Source of the DNA: Rhodovulum robiginosum
GTDB taxonomy: Bacteria > Pseudomonadota > Alphaproteobacteria > Rhodobacterales > Rhodobacteraceae
Length of the DNA: 64,000 bases
Direction of reading: 5' to 3'
Assembly: GCF_003944755.1 (NCBI RefSeq)
Contig: NZ_RWGU01000048.1
Location: 287,001 to 351,000 of the forward strand
Below the pieces are notes generated by a model. It saw only the letters and a program-made list of their open reading frames with translations. It was not told the DNA's origin and ran no database searches. Positions 25,166 to 35,950 of this stretch are shown one piece after another; within the stretch, counting starts at the first letter, position 1; every line of letters begins with the position of its first letter. The translations under genes were made by a program, and so were the position numbers.

Positions 25166-27421
25166 TCAGCGGCGCTTGCGGATGACCTTGCGCTTGGCCT
25201 TGGCGGCGGCCTTTTTCGCCTTGGCCGGCGCGCGGCGGGCGGGTTTTCCGCGCGTGCGGGCCGGACCACGGCCCAGCGTCTTGCCCTCGATATCCAACAG
25301 CTCCAGCGTCAGCCCGCCGGTGACCGGCACCGCCTCGGACAGCCGCACGGTGACGCGCTGGCCGATGCCGATTTCCAGCCCGGTATCGGCGCCCATCAGG
25401 GTCTGCGCCTCTCGGTCGAAATGGAAATACTCGTTGCCCAGCTCGCGGATCGGGACAAGCCCGTCGGCCCCGGTCTCGTCGAGCTTCACGAAGACGCCGA
25501 AGCGCGCGATGCCCGAGACGCGGCCGGTGAATTCGTTGCCCACCCGTTCCGACAGGTAGGCGGCGAGGTAGCGGTCGGTGGTGTCGCGTTCCGCGGCCAT
25601 CGAGCGACGCTCGGTGTCGGAGATATGCTCGGCCGTGGCCTCCAGCGTCTCGATTTCGTCGGGGCTCAGCCCGTCCTTGCCCCAGCCATGCGCGGTGATC
25701 AGCGCGCGGTGCACGATGAGGTCGGCATAGCGGCGTATCGGCGAGGTGAAATGGGCGTAAGAACGCAGCGCGAGGCCGAAATGGCCCAGATGTTCGGGCG
25801 AGTAATAGGCCTGGGTCATCGAGCGCAGGGTCGAGAGATTGATCAGCTCGGAAAACTCGGTGCCCATCGCCTGGTCCAGCAGGTCGTTGAGGTGCCGGGT
25901 CTGCAAGACCTGCCCCTTGGCCAGCGTAAAGCCCGAGGCCGAGGCGACCTCGCGCAGCGCGTCCAGCTTTTCGGGCGAGGGTTCCTCGTGCACGCGGAAC
26001 AGCAGCGGCCGGCGCAGGCGGGTCAGTTCCTCGGCGGCGGCGACATTGGCGAGGATCATGAATTCCTCGATCAGCCGGTGCGCGTCCAGCCGGTCGCGGA
26101 ACTTGACCGAACTGACATGGCCGTCCTCGGAAAGCTCGATCCGCCGCTCGGGCAGGTCCAGGTCGAGCGGCTGGCGCGCCGCGCGGGCCCTGGTCAGCGC
26201 CTCGTAGGCGGCATAGAGGGGGGCGATCACGTCAGCCATCAACGGCGCGGTGCGCTCATCGGGCCGGCCGTCCTGCGCCGCCTGCACATCGGCATAGGCA
26301 AGTGCGCCGGCCGATTGCATCAGGCCGCGGGTAAAGCGGTGGCCGATCTTGGTGCCATGGGCGTCGATCTTCATTCGCACGGCCACGCAGGCGCGCGGCA
26401 CGCCTTCGTGCAGGGAACACAGATCGCCCGACAGCCGGTCGGGCAGCATCGGCACCACCCGGTCGGGAAAATAGGTTGAGTTGCCGCGCTTGCGCGCCTC
26501 GCGGTCCAGGGCGGTGCCGGGCCTGACGTAATGGGCCACGTCGGCGATGGCGACCCATATGACATAGCCGCCCCCGTTCTTCGGGTCGTCGTCGGGCTGG
26601 GCCAGCACCGCGTCGTCGCGGTCGCGGGCGTCGGGTGGGTCGATGGTGACGAGCGGCAGGTGGCGCAGGTCTTCGCGCTCGCCCAGCCCGGCGGGCTTGG
26701 CCCGGTCGGCCTCGGCGATCACGTCGTCGGGGAAGGCGTCGGGGATGCCGTGCTGGTGGATGGCGATCAGGCTGACGGCCTTGGGCGCGGTGGGATCGCC
26801 CAGCCGCTCGACGATGCGGGCGCGGGGCAGGCCCATGCGGGCGCGCGGCCCGGCCTGTTCGGCCTCGACGAGCTCGCCGTCCTTGGCGCCGTGGGTGGCG
26901 CCGGCGGCGACCTGCCATTCCTTGTCGGCGCCCTTGTCGATGGGCAGGATCCGCCCGCCCTCGGCCCCCTTGCGGAAGATGCCGAGGATGCGCGCGGGGT
27001 TGGTGCCGATCTTGCGGATCAGCCGCGCCTCGTACTGGTGCTCGTTGCCTTTCACCTCGGCCAGCCGCGCGAGGATGCGGTCGCCCGCGCCCAGCGCCGG
27101 GTCGGTCTGGCGTGCGATATAGAGCACCCGCGGCTCGGCCCCCTCTCCATGCCATTCCAGCGGCTTGGCGAAGAGGTCGCCATCGTCGTTGGGCGGCAAC
27201 ACCTGCAGCACGCTGACCGGGGGCAGCTTTTCGGGGTCGCGGTAGGTCTTGCCCTTCTTCTGAAGGTGCCCCTCTTCCTCGAGCTCGCGCAGGATGCGCT
27301 TGAGGTCGATCCGGTCGGCACCCTTCACCCCGAACGCCTTGGCGATATCGCGCTTCGAGGTCTGGCCGGGATGGTCGGCGATCCAGTCGAGGATCTGGGG
27401 TTTCGAGGGGATCTGGCTCAT
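25166..27421 (-). CDS. rnr: Ribonuclease R
   Basis: Processive 3'-5' exoribonuclease that degrades structured RNA. The 751 residues show an N-terminal winged-helix region (TSKRDIAKAFGVKG), cold-shock-like domains, the RNB catalytic domain with TIDPPDARDRDDAV (metal-binding aspartates) and RYADLIVHRALI, an S1 RNA-binding domain (FTGRVSGIARFGVFVKLDE), and a lysine/arginine-rich tail ending RKVIRKRR, typical of RNase R. The gap of about 100 bases to the transglycosylase gene is short, so the two may be co-transcribed. dapE lies 31 bases beyond its start, also on the minus strand. Confidence 0.97.
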   Translation of the reverse strand: MSQIPSKPQILDWIADHPGQTSKRDIAKAFGVKGADRIDLKRILRELEEEGHLQKKGKTYRDPEKLPPVSVLQVLPPNDDGDLFAKPLEWHGEGAEPRVLYIARQTDPALGAGDRILARLAEVKGNEHQYEARLIRKIGTNPARILGIFRKGAEGGRILPIDKGADKEWQVAAGATHGAKDGELVEAEQAGPRARMGLPRARIVERLGDPTAPKAVSLIAIHQHGIPDAFPDDVIAEADRAKPAGLGEREDLRHLPLVTIDPPDARDRDDAVLAQPDDDPKNGGGYVIWVAIADVAHYVRPGTALDREARKRGNSTYFPDRVVPMLPDRLSGDLCSLHEGVPRACVAVRMKIDAHGTKIGHRFTRGLMQSAGALAYADVQAAQDGRPDERTAPLMADVIAPLYAAYEALTRARAARQPLDLDLPERRIELSEDGHVSSVKFRDRLDAHRLIEEFMILANVAAAEELTRLRRPLLFRVHEEPSPEKLDALREVASASGFTLAKGQVLQTRHLNDLLDQAMGTEFSELINLSTLRSMTQAYYSPEHLGHFGLALRSYAHFTSPIRRYADLIVHRALITAHGWGKDGLSPDEIETLEATAEHISDTERRSMAAERDTTDRYLAAYLSERVGNEFTGRVSGIARFGVFVKLDETGADGLVPIRELGNEYFHFDREAQTLMGADTGLEIGIGQRVTVRLSEAVPVTGGLTLELLDIEGKTLGRGPARTRGKPARRAPAKAKKAAAKAKRKVIRKRR

Positions 27422-27452
27422 GCCCCCAGACTATCACGCGGGCCGGATCGCG

Positions 27453-28640
27453 TCAGCCGGAAAGCGCCGCAGAGCCGTTGAAATAGCCCGCCAGGATGCG
27501 CCGGTAGATGCCGGTCAGCGCCTCGATCTGGGCCACCTCCACCCGCTCGTCGACCTGGTGCATGGTCTTGCCGACCAGCCCGAACTCGACCACCGGGCAA
27601 TGGTCCTTGACGAAACGCGCGTCCGACGTGCCGCCCGAGGTCGAAATCTCGGGGCGCTGGCCGGTTTCGGCCTCGACCGCGCTGGCCACCAGCGCCGAGA
27701 GCGGTCCGGGGGGCGTGAGGAAGCTTTCGCCCGAAACCTTCACCTCCATCTCGATTGTCGTGCCGGTCTCTTCGGTGACGCGCGCGGCCTCGGCCCGCAG
27801 CCAGTCGCTCAGGCTGTCCGAGGAATGCGCCTCGTTGAAGCGGATGTTGACCGTGGCATGACAGAGGCCGGGGATGACGTTGTTGGCCGGGTTGCCGGTG
27901 TCGAAGGTGGTCACGGCCAGCGTGGAAGGGTCGAAATGCTGGCTGCCCTCGTCGAGGCGGTAGGCCGACAGCCGCTCGACCAGCCGCGCCAGCGCCGGGA
28001 TCGGGTTGTGCGCCCGGTGCGGGTAGGCCGAATGGCCCTGCACCCCGTGGGCCGCGAAATAGGCGGTCATCGAACCGCGCCGGCCGATCTTCATCATGTC
28101 GCCCAGCGTCTCGCGCGAGGTGGGCTCACCCACCAGGCAGACGCTCATGTGCTCGCCCTCATCCGCCATCCAGTCGAGGATCGCGGCGGTGCCATCGACC
28201 GCGTCGCCCTCTTCGTCGCCGGTGATCGCCAGCACCACGGCGCCGTCCGGCGGCGTTTCGGTCACGAAGGCGGTGGCGGCGGCCACGAAGGCGGCCACGC
28301 CCGATTTCATGTCGGTGGCCCCGCGCCCCCAGAGCCAGCCGTCACAGACCGCGCCGCCGAACGGGTCGGATGTCCAGGCGGCGGTGTCGCCGGCGGGCAC
28401 CACGTCGGTGTGGCCGTTGAAGCCAAAGCTTTTCGGATGCCCCCTGGCGCCCCAGCGTGCGAAAAGGTTGGACACCTCGCCGCGGTCGGCTCGATGACAC
28501 TCGAACCCCGCGGCCGTGAGCGCCGCCTCGAGCAGGCCAAGCGCGCCGCCCTCGCGGGGCGTGACCGAGCGGCAGCGGATCAGATCGGCGGTGAGGTCTG
28601 TCGGGTCGATGGGTCTGGCCAAGGGTTCTGTCCTTTGCAT
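27453..28640 (-). CDS. dapE: Succinyl-diaminopimelate desuccinylase
   Basis: Di-zinc hydrolase that releases succinate from N-succinyl-LL-diaminopimelate in lysine and peptidoglycan precursor synthesis. Metal and catalytic motifs: [35 protein letters not shown] (catalytic Glu pair) and [11 protein letters not shown]. The ATG at 28640 gives 395 residues, about ten more than usual; a far upstream codon at 28808 would add 56 unconserved residues and is rejected. rnr follows 31 bases downstream, so a dapE-rnr transcript is likely. Confidence 0.96.
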   Translation of the reverse strand: MQRTEPLARPIDPTDLTADLIRCRSVTPREGGALGLLEAALTAAGFECHRADRGEVSNLFARWGARGHPKSFGFNGHTDVVPAGDTAAWTSDPFGGAVCDGWLWGRGATDMKSGVAAFVAAATAFVTETPPDGAVVLAITGDEEGDAVDGTAAILDWMADEGEHMSVCLVGEPTSRETLGDMMKIGRRGSMTAYFAAHGVQGHSAYPHRAHNPIPALARLVERLSAYRLDEGSQHFDPSTLAVTTFDTGNPANNVIPGLCHATVNIRFNEAHSSDSLSDWLRAEAARVTEETGTTIEMEVKVSGESFLTPPGPLSALVASAVEAETGQRPEISTSGGTSDARFVKDHCPVVEFGLVGKTMHQVDERVEVAQIEALTGIYRRILAGYFNGSAALSG

Positions 28641-28835
28641 GGGGTGCCCAAGCGATAAACCGCGGCGGCGCGCGGGGCAATGTTGCAGCGGCGTAACACG
28701 CGCCGCGGCGGCGGAGAGGTTCGAAAACAATGGCTTAAAATGTCCCTCGTTTTGGGCCATGGTCGCGAAAAAGAACAACAGCCGAGGCAGAAGAGGGCCA
28801 TGCGACACCCTGCGGCCCGATCGGGCGTGACGCGC

Positions 28836-28857
28836 CCCCCTTTTTCGGGGGTCTTTT
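28836..28857 (+). terminator. Terminator-like hairpin upstream of Hint gene
   Basis: CCCCC (28836-28840), a TTTTTC loop and GGGGG (28847-28851) are followed by TCTTTT. It lies in the 248-base gap between the divergent dapE and Hint genes and points towards the Hint gene, so it would end a short RNA made from this gap or attenuate the Hint mRNA. The stem is short. Confidence 0.45.
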
Positions 28858-28888
28858 CGTGTGGCCCGCCGGCAAAGGGGCGCCCGCG

Positions 28889-29974
28889 ATGAACTGGATC
28901 GCCCTGTCCACCCCCGAGAACGTGCCTCTCCCGCCGGGACCTGCGGCGGCGCATGCGGCCTGCCCGCCGCGCGACGGGCTGATCCCGCGGGGCGGGCTGG
29001 TGATGGAGGTCGATCTCGGCCGCGACACCGGGGCCGAAGAGACCCTCTTGCTGCTGCACCGGCAGGGCGACCTGATTAGCCACGTTTCGTTTCACCGCGC
29101 GCCCGGAGGGCAGTTTGCCTTCGCCCAGCGGCTGGGCAAGGAACGGCGCCAGCAAGTGCTTGCCGTGCCCGCACCGCGCTGCGTCGGGTCCGCCCGCCTG
29201 ACGCTGAGTTGGGATTGCGCCAGTGGCCGTGGCCTCTTCGCGCTGGAGCTGTTGCAGGAGGGCACTCTGGTTCGGCGGGTCTTTGCCAACCCCTTGCCCT
29301 GGCGCCGCGCCGACATTGCCGAGCTGGAGCAGGGCGGGCCCGGCGCGCACGTGGGCCCGGCGATCGGGTATTTCGGCCTGTCCGACCGGCCGCTGCCGGT
29401 GGGGCTGGCCCCCAGCCTGGCCACGGGCACGCCGGTGCGCACCGCGGAAGGCTATGTGCCGGTCGAGCGGCTGCGCCCCGGCGACATGATCGAAACGCTC
29501 AGCCACGGGCCCCTGCCGCTTTGTCACACCCACGGGTGGGAGCTGCCGGCCCGCGGCCTGTTCCGGCCCGTGCGTCTGTTGGCGCCGTTCATGGGGCTCA
29601 GGCGCGATGTGATGGTCGCAGCCGGGCAGCGGCTGGTACTGGGCGGGGCCGATGTCGAGTACATGTTCGGCGCCGAGGCGGTGCTGGTCGAGGCGCGGGC
29701 GCTGGCCGGCACCATCGCCGCGCACGAGGAAGGCCAGGCCCGCACGATCCGCTATCACCATGTCCTGCTCGAACAGCACGCGGTCCTCGACGTGGCCGGC
29801 TGCGCGATGGAAAGCCTTTACATGGGCGGCGTCAGCGGCCAGCCAGAGCTCCTGGCCACCAGCTTTCTCGGCGGTCTCGCCCCCGAGGCGCTGCCGCGCC
29901 ATGACACCGACGATCTGCGCACGCTCAGCGATTACGAGGCCGCCGCCCTGCTGGCGGCGATGTCGCGGCTCTGA
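28889..29974 (+). CDS. Hint-domain protein
   Basis: Protein of 361 residues whose second half (from about residue 170) resembles the Hedgehog/intein (Hint) fold common in marine Rhodobacterales: [22 protein letters not shown], of which [12 protein letters not shown] is the clearest signature, then [24 protein letters not shown] and [22 protein letters not shown]. The N-terminal half is unlike anything I recognise. Active Hint domains begin with Cys or Ser; here the preceding stretch is LAPSLATGT, with no cysteine, so self-cleavage is doubtful. There is no signal peptide. Function unknown. A second Hint protein lies near 42.4-43.2 kb. Confidence 0.75.
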   Translation: MNWIALSTPENVPLPPGPAAAHAACPPRDGLIPRGGLVMEVDLGRDTGAEETLLLLHRQGDLISHVSFHRAPGGQFAFAQRLGKERRQQVLAVPAPRCVGSARLTLSWDCASGRGLFALELLQEGTLVRRVFANPLPWRRADIAELEQGGPGAHVGPAIGYFGLSDRPLPVGLAPSLATGTPVRTAEGYVPVERLRPGDMIETLSHGPLPLCHTHGWELPARGLFRPVRLLAPFMGLRRDVMVAAGQRLVLGGADVEYMFGAEAVLVEARALAGTIAAHEEGQARTIRYHHVLLEQHAVLDVAGCAMESLYMGGVSGQPELLATSFLGGLAPEALPRHDTDDLRTLSDYEAAALLAAMSRL

Positions 29975-29987
29975 CAGGCGTCGGGCG

Positions 29988-30629
29988 CTAGCTGGGGCCG
30001 GTGGCCACGCGTCGCGTCGCCAGCACCCATTCGGTGAGATCCGACAGCACGCCGCCCGCCGCGGTATCGTACCCGGCAAGGATGCTCTCGTTGCCGAGGT
30101 CGGCCACGGCCACCTCTGCGGAAAAGCGTCGGGTGGCCACCACCGAGGCGGCGTCTTCGCGCACCAGCCGCGCGATCAGGGTCACGCGCACCACCGCGCT
30201 CTCGGTGCCGGGCACCAGCGCGGCATGGAAATCCGTCAGCCTCGTCACCAGCGCCACGTCCCCGGATGTCGATAGCGGCCGGCGCCCGACGAAGCGAAAC
30301 GCGCCGGTGCGCTCGAACCCGTCGACCATGGCGGTCTGCAGCATCACGGGCGCGTTCTCGCTCCACCGTGCGTCGGGCAGGTACTGGATCTGGGTCGGGC
30401 TGGGGCGCACCATGATGCTTTCGGTGTCGAGCGCGCCGCTGGCTGCGGGAACCTCGACGACGAAATCGATCGCCTGTGCCCGGCCGCGCGCGACCGGCAG
30501 CGTGGCGGGCGCGCGGATTTCGTAGACATTCTGCGGCACGTTCGTCCGGCTGAGCGCCCCGACGGCGGCACAGCCCGAGAGCGACACGGACAAAGCGAGA
30601 CAGAGAATAAGCAGGCGCAGCATAAGCAT
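29988..30629 (-). CDS. PqiC-like ABC transport auxiliary lipoprotein
   Basis: Lipoprotein of the ABC_trans_aux/PqiC family, expected at the outer membrane. Signal peptide with lipobox LSGC (Cys20). The family pattern follows: NVYEIRAPATLPV, ESIMVRPSPTQIQYLPDARWSENAPVMLQTAMVDGFE, and a long beta-rich body of 213 residues in total. It is the last gene of a four-gene minus-strand operon with an MCE protein two bases upstream, an ATPase and a permease, so it probably receives the MCE tunnel at the outer membrane. Confidence 0.85.
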   Translation of the reverse strand: MLMLRLLILCLALSVSLSGCAAVGALSRTNVPQNVYEIRAPATLPVARGRAQAIDFVVEVPAASGALDTESIMVRPSPTQIQYLPDARWSENAPVMLQTAMVDGFERTGAFRFVGRRPLSTSGDVALVTRLTDFHAALVPGTESAVVRVTLIARLVREDAASVVATRRFSAEVAVADLGNESILAGYDTAAGGVLSDLTEWVLATRRVATGPS

Positions 30630-30631
30630 CC

Positions 30632-32371
30632 CTAACGTCTGAAGACCGGGTCTTCGCGCCCGAGAAAGTAGCGGGCGGGATCGCGGTCGATCCGGGTAAC
30701 GAGGCGGTCGAGATTTGTTACAAGCTCGCGCATCTCGCGTGCGAGCACGGTGTATTGCGGCAACCCGCCATCGGCAAAGGCCCTCAGCGGCGGACCGAGG
30801 CTGGCGGCGGTGCGCTGCACCTCGTCGGCGGCGGCGGTGGCGCGTTCGGCGGTTTGGCGCAGCTCGTTCGTGATCGCCGGCACATCGTCGGAGACCTGCG
30901 CGATGGCGTCATCCAGCCGCGAAAGCGTGTCGCGCAACTGGGTGGTCATCTCGCCGACATCCTCGTTCAGCACCTGGTCGGCCGAGGTAAAGGCGCGGTC
31001 GGCGGCGGCCAGCGCGGCATCCCCGGTCTCCAGCGCCGTGTTGAGGCGGGCAAGCGTTTCGTTGGCGTTCGAAAATGTCTCGGTCACGGTCTCCAGCGAG
31101 GTCGACAGCTCGGCCGAAATGCCGTCGATCCGGCCGGCCGCGGCCGAGAGATCGGTGCCCACCGTGTCGACCACGCCCGCCGCTGTCTCGGTGGCGTCGC
31201 GGATATCGGCGACGATTGCGGGCAGGTCGTTCTCGGCAAAGGTCGCCGCCGATGCGACCACGCGCCCGGCCTCGGCGATCAGCGACCGGGCCTCGGCGAC
31301 CAGCGCGGTGCCGTCGACCGCGAGGAACGTGTCGAACCGCTCGGCGGCGGTATCGATGCTGGTCATCGTGCGCGACATGTCGGCCAACATGACGTCGGCG
31401 GCCTGCAATGTCGATTCCGCCTGTGCGAGCCGCGCCGAGGCCAGCGTGCCCGTGGAGCGGAATTCCTGCAGCATCGCGCGGGCGTCGGCCCCGATCTCGT
31501 CGATCTGCCGGCGCACGCCGTCGGCGGCCTCGGTCATGTCGCTCACCAGGCGCGGCAGGTCCTCGCGGATGAAGACATCGGCGGAATCGAGCGCCGCGCG
31601 CCCGCTTTCCAGCGTGGCATCGCCTGTCTCTAGCGACTGCTCGGCCCGCTGGGCAAGGTCGGTCACCGCCACGAGGGTGGTGTCGGCGGTATCCAGCATA
31701 TCCACCGCGGCCACCGATATCGCCTCCAGCCGGCTGGTGAAGGCGGCGATTTCCTCGCTCGACGTGGCGATCGTGTCGGTCACCGACGAGAAATCGTCGA
31801 GCGCGCGGCCCAGATCGCCCGAGGAACGTTCGAGGTTTTCCAGGATCGACGTGATGCGCGCCTGGTTTTCGGGGCCGAGCAACTCGGTCAGTTGACGGGT
31901 CAGTGCCAGCACCTCTTCGATGATCGCGGGGGCGTCCTCGCTGAGGGTCTGCAGCACAGATCGTCCGGCGGGTATGACCGGGATTTCCTCTTCCGTCTGC
32001 GCCTTCAACAGCGGGTCGCCCTGGTCGCCGGCGGAGAGGCTGACAAAAGACAGCCCCGTGACGCCCTGGGATTCGATGGTCGCCACCGTGCTGGTGCGCA
32101 CGGGCGTGTCGGCCTCGACCTCGATGCGCACCCTGATGTTGCCGGTCTGTTCAGGCGACAGGCGCACGTCCACCACCTGGCCCACCGGCAGCCCGCTAAA
32201 GCGCACCTCGGACGCGGTCGACAGCCCCGAAACGGTGGGAAACTCGATATCGTAATAGGCGAATTGCCGGTCGAGCTCGACCCGCGCGAACCACATGAAA
32301 AACAGCAAGAGGCCGACAAAGCCGGCCAGCGTAAAGGCCCCGATCAGGACGTAATTCGCACGGGTTTCCAT
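30632..32371 (-). CDS. MCE-domain (MlaD-like) periplasmic lipid-transport protein
   Basis: MCE protein that carries lipid between the membranes. A single N-terminal helix (residues about 6-27) anchors it in the inner membrane. One MCE domain follows (residues about 38-120: SGLSTASEVRFSGLPVGQVVDVRL, split here into its first and last parts, SGLSTASEVRFSG and PVGQVVDVRL). About 430 residues of predicted coiled coil, rich in Ala, Thr, Asp and Glu, then end in RYFLGREDPVFRR. E. coli MlaD has only about 180 residues, so this is the long, needle-like class. It lies nine bases after the ATPase gene and two bases before the lipoprotein gene. Confidence 0.9.
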   Translation of the reverse strand: METRANYVLIGAFTLAGFVGLLLFFMWFARVELDRQFAYYDIEFPTVSGLSTASEVRFSGLPVGQVVDVRLSPEQTGNIRVRIEVEADTPVRTSTVATIESQGVTGLSFVSLSAGDQGDPLLKAQTEEEIPVIPAGRSVLQTLSEDAPAIIEEVLALTRQLTELLGPENQARITSILENLERSSGDLGRALDDFSSVTDTIATSSEEIAAFTSRLEAISVAAVDMLDTADTTLVAVTDLAQRAEQSLETGDATLESGRAALDSADVFIREDLPRLVSDMTEAADGVRRQIDEIGADARAMLQEFRSTGTLASARLAQAESTLQAADVMLADMSRTMTSIDTAAERFDTFLAVDGTALVAEARSLIAEAGRVVASAATFAENDLPAIVADIRDATETAAGVVDTVGTDLSAAAGRIDGISAELSTSLETVTETFSNANETLARLNTALETGDAALAAADRAFTSADQVLNEDVGEMTTQLRDTLSRLDDAIAQVSDDVPAITNELRQTAERATAAADEVQRTAASLGPPLRAFADGGLPQYTVLAREMRELVTNLDRLVTRIDRDPARYFLGREDPVFRR

Positions 32372-32380
32372 CTGGATCGC

Positions 32381-33166
32381 TTACTCCCTTGCCGAATGCG
32401 CCGCAATCGCGTCGCGCGCGGCGCGCGCGCGGGGGCCGCGAAAATACTCCTGCACCCAAGGATGGTCGACATCGAGCATCGAGTCGATGGTGCCGGTCAC
32501 GAGCACACGCTTTTCGGCCAGAACCGCGATCCGGTCGCAGGTGGCATAAAGCGTGTCGAGGTCATGGGTGACCAGGAACACGGTCAGCCCCATGGTGCGC
32601 GAAAGGCTGCGGATCAGGTCGTCAAAGGCAGCCGCCCCGATCGGGTCGAGCCCGGCCGTAGGCTCGTCGAGAAAGACGACCTCGGGGTCGAGCGCCAGAG
32701 CGCGTGCCAGCCCCGCGCGCTTGCGCATGCCCCCCGACAACTCGGCCGGGTACTTGTCGCCGGCGTTCCACGGCAGCCCCGACAGCGAGATCTTGAGCCG
32801 CGCCAGCGCCTCGCGCGTCTCTGCGGTCAGATCCGGAATCGCCCTCAGCGGGACCTCGACATTCTCGACCACGCTCAGCGATGAAAACAGCGCGCCGTCC
32901 TGGAACATCACGCCCACGCGTTCGCTCAGGGTCTGAAGCTCGGCCTCGCGTGCGCGGTAGACATCGGTGCCCAGCATCCTGACCTCGCCCGCCGCCGGGG
33001 CCTGAAGCCCCGCGATGGTGCGCAGCAGCACCGACTTGCCGGTACCCGAGCCGCCCACCACGCCCAGAACCTCGCCGCGGTAGACGTCGAGATCCAGCCC
33101 GTCATGCACGACATGCGTGCCGAACTGGTTGCGCAGGCCGCGGACCTCGATGACCGTCTCTGCCAT
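32381..33166 (-). CDS. MlaF-like ABC transporter ATPase
   Basis: Cytosolic ATPase that powers the MCE lipid transporter. In 261 residues it carries Walker A GGSGTGKS, the signature LSGGMRKRAGLARAL, Walker B VVFLDEPTAGLDP and the switch histidine in VFLVTHDLD; the spelling of the signature (SGGMRKR) is characteristic of the Mla/Mkl group. The start at 33166 is the ATG of MAETVIEVRGLRNQFG; the frame runs further upstream only inside the permease gene. Two bases separate it from the permease stop. Confidence 0.93.
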   Translation of the reverse strand: MAETVIEVRGLRNQFGTHVVHDGLDLDVYRGEVLGVVGGSGTGKSVLLRTIAGLQAPAAGEVRMLGTDVYRAREAELQTLSERVGVMFQDGALFSSLSVVENVEVPLRAIPDLTAETREALARLKISLSGLPWNAGDKYPAELSGGMRKRAGLARALALDPEVVFLDEPTAGLDPIGAAAFDDLIRSLSRTMGLTVFLVTHDLDTLYATCDRIAVLAEKRVLVTGTIDSMLDVDHPWVQEYFRGPRARAARDAIAAHSARE

Positions 33167-33168
33167 GC

Positions 33169-34326
33169 CTAGAGCCCGATCTGCTGGAAAAAGATGGAAA
33201 ACAGCGCATCGGCCAGAATCACCGCGAAGATCGCGGCCACCACCGCCGACGAGGTCATCCGACCCAGCGACTCGGCGGTCTTGCCCACGGCCAGCCCCGC
33301 CTGGCAGCCGATCACCCCGATCAACAGCGCGAAGACCGGGGCCTTGACCAGGCCCACGAAGACATTGGCCACATCGGTGCCTTCGACCAGCCGGGTCATG
33401 AACATCGCCGGCGAGATGCCGAGCTCGATCCACGACATCAGCGCGCCGCCGAACAGGCCTGCAAGGTTGGCGATCAGCCCGAGGATCGGCAGCATCAGGA
33501 TCAGCGCCAGCACGCGCGGCACGATCAGCGCGTGGCCCGGATCGATGCCCAGCGTGCGCATCGCGTCGATCTCTTCGCGCATCTTCATCGACCCGATGGC
33601 CGCGGTAAAGGCCGAGGCGGTGCGGCCGGCCACGATGATCGCGGTCAGCAGGATGCCCAGCTCGCGCAGGATAGAGATGGCGATGAGGTCGACCACGAAC
33701 ACCTCGGCGCCGAACTGGCGCAGCTGCGCCGAGCCCTGAAAGGCCAGAACCACGCCGATCAGGAAGGCCATCAGCGACACGATTGGCACCGCCTGAAGCC
33801 CCACCGTTTCGCAGTGATGGGTCAGGGCCGTCAGGCGAAACGCGCGCGGACGGGCGATAATCTGGGCAAGGCGGCTGAGAAACAGGCCAAGTACGCCGGA
33901 GAACTCGGTCATGGCCAGGCGCACGCCCACCACCTGCTGGCCGAGCCCGGCAAGTATGGCGATCAGGGCACCGGGGGCCTTGGCCCGTGCCTCGGGGGCG
34001 GGCAGCGCCTCTGTCACGGTGTCGAGGATCTGGCCGATGTCGCGCGAGGCGCCGACGATCTCGGCCCGCCGTCCATCCTCGGCGCGGGCCTTTTGCGCCG
34101 TGGCGATGGCCCAGGCGATGCTGGTGTCGATCTGCGTTGTGCCCGACAGGTCGAAGACGAGCCCGTGATCGGGCGCGACCTCGGACAGGGCACGGTGAAA
34201 GTCCGGAAACTCGTGCAGGCCGAGCGTGCCGACAAGCACCGCGCGGGCGGCGTCGGGCTCGGTCTCGATCGTGAAAGAGCCCTCTACCGGGCGCGCCGAG
34301 TGTTCCATCAGGGGCTTTTCTTGCAT
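33169..34326 (-). CDS. MlaE-like permease with fused N-terminal STAS (MlaB-like) domain
   Basis: Inner-membrane permease of the MCE transporter. Residues about 20-110 resemble a STAS domain (VLVGTLGLHEFPDF, LVFDLSGTTQIDTSIAW), the role played by a separate MlaB protein in E. coli. The MlaE domain follows with MAFLIGVVLAFQGSAQLRQFG, GRTASAFTAAIGSMKMREEIDA, TLGIDPGHALIVPRVLAL and CQAGLAVGKTAESLG, all family hallmarks. The start is not certain: ATGs at 34341, 34326 and 34308 are in frame and none has a strong ribosome site; 34326 is chosen. First gene of the operon. Confidence 0.9.
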   Translation of the reverse strand: MQEKPLMEHSARPVEGSFTIETEPDAARAVLVGTLGLHEFPDFHRALSEVAPDHGLVFDLSGTTQIDTSIAWAIATAQKARAEDGRRAEIVGASRDIGQILDTVTEALPAPEARAKAPGALIAILAGLGQQVVGVRLAMTEFSGVLGLFLSRLAQIIARPRAFRLTALTHHCETVGLQAVPIVSLMAFLIGVVLAFQGSAQLRQFGAEVFVVDLIAISILRELGILLTAIIVAGRTASAFTAAIGSMKMREEIDAMRTLGIDPGHALIVPRVLALILMLPILGLIANLAGLFGGALMSWIELGISPAMFMTRLVEGTDVANVFVGLVKAPVFALLIGVIGCQAGLAVGKTAESLGRMTSSAVVAAIFAVILADALFSIFFQQIGL

Positions 34327-34605
34327 GGACCGGGGCCGCATGAAACAGAATGTTGTGACAATGGCGCCGCTTTGGCTGGGTGCCCGGTCCTGATCTGTGC
34401 GCCGGGGCAAGGAGGGCGGAGCGCCCGGCGGTCGTTTCGGCTGGTGCCTTCCGCGCCGGGTTCGGTCATTCGTGCCTCGTATCCCGGACAGGTCCGGGGC
34501 GCGTGCGGCTGTTCCAACCGGCAGGTGCAGGCGGGTCGCGGTCAAGAGCTCGCCTCGGGCGATAATAGGACCAGAGGCCACAAAGACCGGTCTGCGCCAC
34601 CCGCG

Positions 34606-35853
<1,248 letters not shown>

Positions 35854-35950
35854 CTTCGGGATGGGCTTTGATATAGGATTCGCGCGGGAAATGAAACAAG
35901 GGCCCCGGCATGTGCCGCCGGGGCCATCAGGCGCCGTGCCGGTCGCGGGC

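Noticed and set aside
34327-34605. Possible terminator or small RNA between mlaE and rlmN
   Set aside because: Only a palindrome AGACCGGTCT with no usable loop and no T-run; nothing else stands out.
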